NCBI RefSeq assembly: GCF_000966975.1
Contig: NZ_JZWV01000299.1
Span: 1-9,636 of the forward strand
Origin: Streptomyces katrae
GTDB lineage: Bacteria; Actinomycetota; Actinomycetes; Streptomycetales; Streptomycetaceae
DNA length: 9,636 bases
Reading direction: 5' to 3'
In this document: piece after piece, positions 5,500-9,636 of the stretch
Numbering within the stretch: the stretch's first letter is position 1
Layout: each line of letters begins with the position of its first letter
Notes under the pieces: model-generated
What the model was told of the DNA's origin: nothing
Database searches by the model: none
Seen by the model: the letters and a program-made list of their open reading frames with translations, nothing else
Program-made: the position numbers and the translations under genes

Positions 5500-6212
5500 A
5501 GAACGCGAACTCCGCCCTGGAGCCCGGACGTCGGGACGTCCGCCGGATCGCCCCGCGAGGCGTGGTCGACCTGCGGGGCCGTACCGACGCCGGTATATGC
5601 CTGTCCTACCCGCGGGACGCGGTCGTCGTCGTAGCCGGCCTCCCGGGCAGCGGGAAGAGCACCCTGCTGCGCGCGTGGGCCCCCTCGGGAACCGTCCTGG
5701 ATCCGCGTACCACGCGCGCCGCCTGCGAGGCGCTGATGCCGGGCTGGCTCCCCTATGCCGTGTACCGGCCCCTGGCGCGGCTGCACCACATGCGCGGGAT
5801 ACGCAGGGCGATGCGGGGGACCGGCCCCCTGTTCATACACGACTGCGGCAGCCGGTCCTGGTTGCGCCGGTGGCTCGCCCACAGCGCCCACCGGGCCGGG
5901 CGGCAGGCGCACATGGTCCTCCTCGACGTCGGGGCCCGGGAGGCGCTCTCGGGCCAGTACGCCCGCCGGCGCCTGGCGCCGCCCCGGGTCTTCGCCACCC
6001 ACGAACGGGGCTTGGCGGCCCTCCTGTCCGGCATCGAGGAGGGCGGCCCGGCGGGAGCCGCGGGATTCGCCTCGCTGGTCCTCCTCGACCGCCGGCTGCG
6101 CGACACCTCGCCCCGCGCCAGGTTCACGGAACCGCCCGGATCCGTCGGCGGTTCCCTGAAGGACGGACACGTCCGGTCGACCGCGTCCGACGGCCGAGGA
6201 CGGCCCACATGA
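5496..6212 (+). CDS. P-loop NTPase / kinase-like protein (AAA or zeta-toxin-like fold)
   Basis: The 238-residue protein contains a clear Walker A motif, GLPGSGKST, at residues 48-56, after a hydrophobic strand (DAVVVVA). PLFIHDCGS (~112-120) is a plausible Walker B or acceptor-site strand, and the Arg-rich QYARRRLAP (~154-162) could be the lid of a small kinase. The overall plan resembles single-domain P-loop kinases such as polynucleotide kinase or zeta-toxin relatives, but I see no motif that fixes the substrate. GTG 5496 is chosen because GAGG (5481-5484) and the stop of the 12-codon leader favour it. GTG 5475 gives seven extra residues but has no RBS. The stop overlaps the VOC gene start (ATGA, 6209-6212), so the two proteins are translated together. 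The last ~30 residues are Gly/Ser/Arg-rich and look disordered. Confidence 0.75.
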   Translation: MKNANSALEPGRRDVRRIAPRGVVDLRGRTDAGICLSYPRDAVVVVAGLPGSGKSTLLRAWAPSGTVLDPRTTRAACEALMPGWLPYAVYRPLARLHHMRGIRRAMRGTGPLFIHDCGSRSWLRRWLAHSAHRAGRQAHMVLLDVGAREALSGQYARRRLAPPRVFATHERGLAALLSGIEEGGPAGAAGFASLVLLDRRLRDTSPRARFTEPPGSVGGSLKDGHVRSTASDGRGRPT

Positions 6213-6673
6213 CCACGGAACCCACCCGGCCGGAACACGGGGCGCTGCACCACGTCGAGATCTGGGTGCCCGACCTGGAACGGGCCGTCGCCTCCTTCGG
6301 GTGGCTGCTGGAAGCCCTGGGCCACACGCCGTTCCAGTCCTGGGCCGACGGCCGGAGCTGGCGGCTCGGCGCGACCTACCTGGTCCTCGAACAGTCCCCC
6401 GCCCTCACCGCGGGCCGGCACGACCGTCGCCGGCCGGGACTGAACCACCTGGCGTTCCACGTCGAGGACCACCACACCGTGGAGGCGCTGGCCCGCCGGG
6501 CGGCCGGGCACGGCTGGACCCTGATGTTCCCCGACCGCCACCCGCACGCGGGCGGGGAACGGACCTACGCCGCCTACCTGGAGAACGCCGACGGCTTCGA
6601 AGTCGAACTCGTCGCCATCACCGCACCCGGTGCACGCGGCAGTGACACGGCCCCTCCGGCACCCCACAATTGA
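6209..6673 (+). CDS. VOC superfamily (glyoxalase/dioxygenase-fold) protein
   Basis: The 154-residue protein has the length and repeats of a single vicinal-oxygen-chelate unit. The first module opens with LHHVEIWVPDLERAVASF, where His15 is a likely metal ligand. The second opens with LNHLAFHVEDHHTVEAL, with His80, and ends in ENADGFEVELVA, with Glu133 as the usual last ligand. Glu61 in LVLEQS is a candidate fourth. These fit a divalent-metal enzyme or resistance protein of the glyoxalase I, fosfomycin-resistance or dioxygenase type, but sequence alone does not fix the substrate. ATG 6209 has GAGGA (6196-6200) eight bases upstream and overlaps the P-loop stop by four bases. The membrane-protein gene starts 29 bases after its stop, so all three may share one transcript. 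Confidence 0.88.
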   Translation: MTTEPTRPEHGALHHVEIWVPDLERAVASFGWLLEALGHTPFQSWADGRSWRLGATYLVLEQSPALTAGRHDRRRPGLNHLAFHVEDHHTVEALARRAAGHGWTLMFPDRHPHAGGERTYAAYLENADGFEVELVAITAPGARGSDTAPPAPHN

Positions 6674-6702
6674 CCTGAACCAGGCGGTCGGGGGAGGCGC
6701 TG

Positions 6703-8260
6703 ATGGGTCGGGCTCTGCGTATCGGCATACCGGTGGCCGTCGTGGCCCTGCTGGCCTGCGCGCCGCTGTACGCCCCGTACTACACCACCGTCCTGGTGTG
6801 GGAGCTGCGCAAGCTCTTCGCCTGGCTGGCCCTGCCGCTGCTGGCCGCGGCGCTCGTCGCCCTGGTGTGGGCCGTGCAGTGGCTCGTGCGCAGGCGGCGC
6901 GGCAAGGGCGCCGCCGGGGCGGGCGGGGTGGCGGGGGCCCTCGGCTGCCCTCGGCTGCCTGGGTGCCGTCGCCGGCCTGGCACTCGCCGTCGCGTGGCTG
7001 ATCTACGGCGCCTATCTGGAGGACCGCGCCTACATGCAGGCCACGCAGGTCGTGACCGAGCCGGTGCCCGAACTGGCGCCCCGCGCCCCCTACCTCGTCG
7101 GCAAGGCGCAGGCCGCCCCCCACCTGGGCGATGTCACCGGCGAGATCGCCGACATCACCTATCTGCCCGACTCGGACCGGTTCGCCACCCTCGTCGAGCG
7201 GAGCGGCTGGCTGTCCGGGTACGAGGTCGGACTCGTGCAGGACGTTCCGCTCGGCGGCACCAGCCGCTCGCAGCAGCGCTGTGCGTTCGACGTGGACGTG
7301 GCGGACGCACGCATCAGCGGCTGGTACGGCCACAACCTGGGCCGGAAGATCTCCGAGCAGAAGCGCTGGGTCCGCTTCGAGGCCGACGACGCCTACGTGA
7401 CCTGCTCGGGCGACACCCCCGTCGTGGTGGTCCCCCTCAAGCGCCAGACCGGGATCCTGACCGTGACGGAAAGGCCGGCCGGGGTCGCCCTCTACAACGG
7501 CCGCACGGGGAAGATCACCTTCACCGACGACACGGACACCGTCCCCGGCCCGTCCTACCCGCTCAGCCTCGCCGCCCGGCAGCGGGAAGCGGTGGCCGCC
7601 GTCGGCGGCTTCACCGACTGGTGGTTCGAACGCAGCGGCTGGGACGCGTCGGAGGACGGCGCGAACGAGGGGAACGACTCCGAGTTCACCCTCCGCTACG
7701 GCGATTCGAGCGGACGCAGCGTCTACGTCACCCCGCTCACACCGCAGGGCGAGGCCAGCTCGGTGGTCGCCGTCTCGACGGTGCCGGCACGCCACCGGGG
7801 CACGCGGCTGGCACCCCTGACCGTCCACCGGCTCGACCCGACCTGGTCCTCGCCGAAGGCGATCGTCGCGCTGATCAAGGCCGAGTACCGGGACGTCTGC
7901 TGCTACAACGACGACCAGGTGTTCGAGGTGGTCCCCACCGGCGGCACCACCTGGACCGCCACGATCGGCAGCGAACAGGACATCCGCTACCGGGTGGTCG
8001 GCAGGGGCCAGGTCGGAGGCCGCGAGGCGACCTGTCTGGCGGCCGCCGACGGAACACTGATCCGGTGCGCGTACGCGGCGCCCGGCTCACCGGAGGAGCA
8101 GGAGCTGAAACGGCGGGAAGAGCAGAAACAGAAGGACAAACCCCGGGCCGCCCCACCCGACCTCGGGGACCTCACCGCCTACACCCCCGAGCAGCTGGCC
8201 GAACTCAACCGCCGGATCGGCGAGGAGATCAACCGCCGGCTCAAGGGAGGCCAGAGCTGA
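6703..8260 (+). pseudogene. Three-helix membrane protein of unknown function, frame broken by a 10-bp duplication
   Basis: ATG 6703 has GGGGAGG (6691-6697) five bases upstream and encodes two membrane helices (about residues 7-31 and 38-62), then RRRRGKG. At 6938-6957 CCCTCGGCTG occurs twice in tandem and shifts the frame. With one copy removed, the reading continues as VAGALGCLGAVAGLALAVAWLIYGA, a third helix (about 75-102), and on through ATG 7034 to the stop at 8260, giving 515 residues. Residues ~103-515 form a large, probably extracytoplasmic domain with Cys residues (including a Cys-Cys pair) and an acidic/basic tail with EEQELKRREEQKQK, ending in a helix. I do not recognise the family. 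As written, frame 1 runs on out of frame to 8382, and a pipeline might call only 7034-8260. The duplication may be a true mutation or an assembly error. Confidence 0.75.
6938..6957 (+). repeat. 10-bp tandem duplication causing a frameshift
   Basis: CCCTCGGCTG at 6938-6947 is repeated exactly at 6948-6957. Because 10 is not a multiple of three, it moves the reading frame by one. Deleting one copy joins the N-terminal helices to the downstream domain through a natural transmembrane segment, which strongly suggests that the single-copy form is ancestral. Confidence 0.9.
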
Positions 8261-8263
8261 GGA

Positions 8264-8283
8264 CCCCCGGCGCGGGCCGCGGG
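8264..8283. terminator. Candidate bidirectional terminator
   Basis: In the 28-bp gap between the convergent membrane-protein and lipoprotein genes, CCCCCGGC (8264-8271) pairs with GCCGCGGG (8276-8283). The hairpin has one C-C mismatch at 8267/8280 and a GCGG loop. Placement between two facing stop codons fits a shared terminator. No T-tract is present. Confidence 0.4.
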
Positions 8284-8288
8284 GACGG

Positions 8289-9431
8289 CTACAGCACGGC
8301 GATGCCCAGGGGGCGGGCGCCGGCCGGGAGGCGGCGGGTGGCGCCGCCGGCCAGGTCGACGACGGTCAGCCCGTTCCAGTAGCCGTCCCGGGTGTAGCCG
8401 CCGGTGACGTACGCCGTCCGGCCGTCGCGAGAAACCGCCACGGCCTCGTGCGGGCCGTCCAGCGGGTACACGCGCTCGGCGCCGCCCGGGGAACGCACGG
8501 TGAGCGAGGGGCCCTTGCCCTCCTCCACCGCCCCGGTGCCCACGACCAGCAGCCGGCCGTCGGGGGTGAGCGCGGTGCCGTGCTGGTGGGTGTCGGCCGT
8601 CATCGGTTCCACCGCGACCGAACCGCTGCGGGGGTCCACCACGGCCAGCCGTTCCCCCTCGAACGGCAGCAGCAGCCGGCCGTCCCCGGGGCGGACCACC
8701 GCGTAGTGCGGCTTGAGCCAGGAGCCGAGGCCCCCCTCCGTGCCGTACGGGGCCACCTCGATCCGGCGCGCCGCGAGGGTGCCGGCGTCGACCACCGTGA
8801 CGTCGAAGGAGTCGTGGCCGGTCACGTACACCTCGCCGCCGTCACGGGCGACGTCCACGTCGAACGGCCGGCGGCCCACCGGCACGGTGGCGGTGACCTC
8901 GCGGGCCGCCGTGTCGATCACCTCCAGCACGCCCCGGCCGCCCGGGACGTTGACACCGACGTAGGCGCGCGAGCCGTCCGGGGAGAGGGCGATGCCCATG
9001 CCGCCGCCCCGGTACTCACCCGTGCCCGCCGGACCCGTGCGGGTGGTGTACGGAACCAGGGCCACCCGGGTGCGGGCCCGGGTGTCGACGGCCGCCACGC
9101 CCTCCGCGGTGGCCACCCAGGCGAGGCCGTCCGGGCCGACGGCCAGCCCGTACGGGGCGGTGCCGACGGTGACGGAGCCGACCGGGCCGCGCCGGGGATC
9201 GACGAAGGTCACGGTGTCGGCCCCGAAGTCGGCGACGAGCAGGGTCCCTTCGGGGGTGGGGAGGCCGCCGGGCAGCGGTGTCCCGCTCGGCGCGGGCGCG
9301 GCGGAGGCCCGGCCCTCGCCGTTCCCGTCCCCGGCCGTGGTGCAGCCGGCCAGCAGCGCGACGAGGGCCGGCCCGACGGCCAGCAGCACCCGGGCCCGCC
9401 GGCCCGGCCCGCCCCGGAGCCGGCCGCTCAC
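8289..9431 (-). CDS. Beta-propeller lipoprotein (YVTN/NHL-type repeats)
   Basis: The 380-residue protein starts at GTG 9431. GGAG (9438-9441) is six bases upstream, and GTGA overlaps the stop of the ankyrin gene, so the two are translationally coupled. Residues 1-29 are a lipoprotein signal peptide: GRRARVLLAVGPALVALLAGC gives an LAGC lipobox with Cys30 as the lipid-modified residue. A Gly/Ala/Pro linker (31-62) is followed by repeated blades such as LLVADFGADTVTFVD, GIALSPDGSRAYVGV, FDVDVARDGGEVYVTG and AVAVSRDGRTAYVTGG, typical of a YVTN/WD-like propeller, probably seven blades. It should sit on the outer face of the cytoplasmic membrane, as a binding or scaffold protein. No catalytic motif was seen and the ligand is unknown. 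A longer frame runs upstream through the ankyrin gene, but that part is out of frame with the ankyrin protein and lacks a signal. Confidence 0.88.
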   Translation of the reverse strand: MSGRLRGGPGRRARVLLAVGPALVALLAGCTTAGDGNGEGRASAAPAPSGTPLPGGLPTPEGTLLVADFGADTVTFVDPRRGPVGSVTVGTAPYGLAVGPDGLAWVATAEGVAAVDTRARTRVALVPYTTRTGPAGTGEYRGGGMGIALSPDGSRAYVGVNVPGGRGVLEVIDTAAREVTATVPVGRRPFDVDVARDGGEVYVTGHDSFDVTVVDAGTLAARRIEVAPYGTEGGLGSWLKPHYAVVRPGDGRLLLPFEGERLAVVDPRSGSVAVEPMTADTHQHGTALTPDGRLLVVGTGAVEEGKGPSLTVRSPGGAERVYPLDGPHEAVAVSRDGRTAYVTGGYTRDGYWNGLTVVDLAGGATRRLPAGARPLGIAVL

Positions 9432-9636
9432 GGCGTACTCCGGTGGTCGTGAGCCTCGTGGCCCTCGTGACCGGACCGCTCCTGCGCGGCCTGCAGGAGC
9501 AGGGCCAGGCCGTCGAAGCCGCGCCGTGCGGCGTGCTCGTACGCCGTCACCCCCTTGGAGTCGGCGAGCCACGGGTCGGCTCCGGCGGCGAGCAGCAGCC
9601 GGACGACCTCCTCGTGCCGGTCGCCGCCGTCGCCGA
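9428..9636 (-). CDS. Ankyrin-repeat protein, C-terminal part (5' end outside window)
   Basis: The last 68 codons are visible; the start lies beyond the window edge. HEEVVRLLLAAGADPWLADSKGVTAYEHAARRGFDGLALLL holds the end of one ankyrin repeat (VVRLLLAAGADP) and the next (SKGVTAYEHAARRG), a fold that binds other proteins. The protein ends in a His-rich tail, GHEGHEAHDHRSTP, with five His in its last 14 residues. The tail might bind metal or simply be a disordered end. Its stop (TGA 9430-9428) overlaps the lipoprotein GTG by four bases, so both proteins probably come from one mRNA. No signal peptide can be judged because the N-terminus is missing. Confidence 0.85.
   Translation of the reverse strand, partial: GDGGDRHEEVVRLLLAAGADPWLADSKGVTAYEHAARRGFDGLALLLQAAQERSGHEGHEAHDHRSTP

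Noticed and set aside
5753..7828. Very long minus-strand open frame
   Set aside because: It runs opposite to the P-loop, VOC and membrane-protein genes, which carry recognisable motifs. The product has no domain pattern, as is common for antisense frames in high-GC DNA.
6958..8382. Frame-1 continuation of the membrane protein after the duplication
   Set aside because: After 6957 this frame is Arg/Gly/Pro-rich with no domain, while frame 2 over the same bases gives a coherent protein.
9432..9572. Upstream extension of the lipoprotein frame
   Set aside because: It would overlap the ankyrin gene in another frame and bury the signal peptide. GTG 9431 has a well-spaced GGAG and the lipobox at the right distance.

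Overview
The window is about 70% GC or higher. Its genes use G/C-ending codons, with GTG starts and GGAG-type ribosome binding sites, and several pairs overlap by four bases (ATGA or GTGA). A candidate DasR operator sits in front of a secreted chitinase. Together these point to a Streptomyces or close relative. The first 24 bases carry an exact Tn5 mosaic end and look like leftover Nextera adapter, so the window probably starts at a contig end.

Layout. (1) 34-2440, plus strand: a macrodomain protein followed by a 551-residue fusion of a family-1 uracil-DNA-glycosylase-like domain and an R-S-ExE ADP-ribosyltransferase (ART). This pair is the most interesting system here. It has the writer/eraser logic of ADP-ribosylation systems such as DarT/DarG, but with a UDG-like module on the toxin candidate. 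Four key UDG residues are changed, which suggests a reader or decoy rather than a working glycosylase. (2) 2449-3636, plus: TTGACA box with a DasR-type operator, a strong 5'-UTR hairpin and a single-domain secreted GH18 chitinase. (3) 3719-4213, plus: small cupin/zinc-ribbon protein. (4) 4270-5169, minus: class II (SIRT4-like) sirtuin. (5) 5170-5460: divergent intergenic region with an imperfect palindrome. (6) 5461-8260, plus: a possible leader peptide, a P-loop kinase-like protein, a VOC/glyoxalase protein joined by an ATGA overlap, and a three-helix membrane protein of unknown function. The frame of the membrane protein is broken by a 10-bp tandem duplication. (7) 8289-9636, minus: an ankyrin-repeat protein (5' end outside the window) and, overlapping it by GTGA, a beta-propeller lipoprotein.

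How the parts relate. The macro and UDG-ART genes are probably one transcription unit. The chitinase probably has its own GlcNAc-responsive promoter. P-loop, VOC and membrane genes may form an operon, and ankyrin plus lipoprotein form a translationally coupled pair. ART, macrodomain and sirtuin all act on NAD+/ADP-ribose, but the sirtuin lies on the other strand behind two unrelated genes, so a functional link is only a possibility. I saw no tRNA, rRNA, CRISPR array, transposase or integrase.
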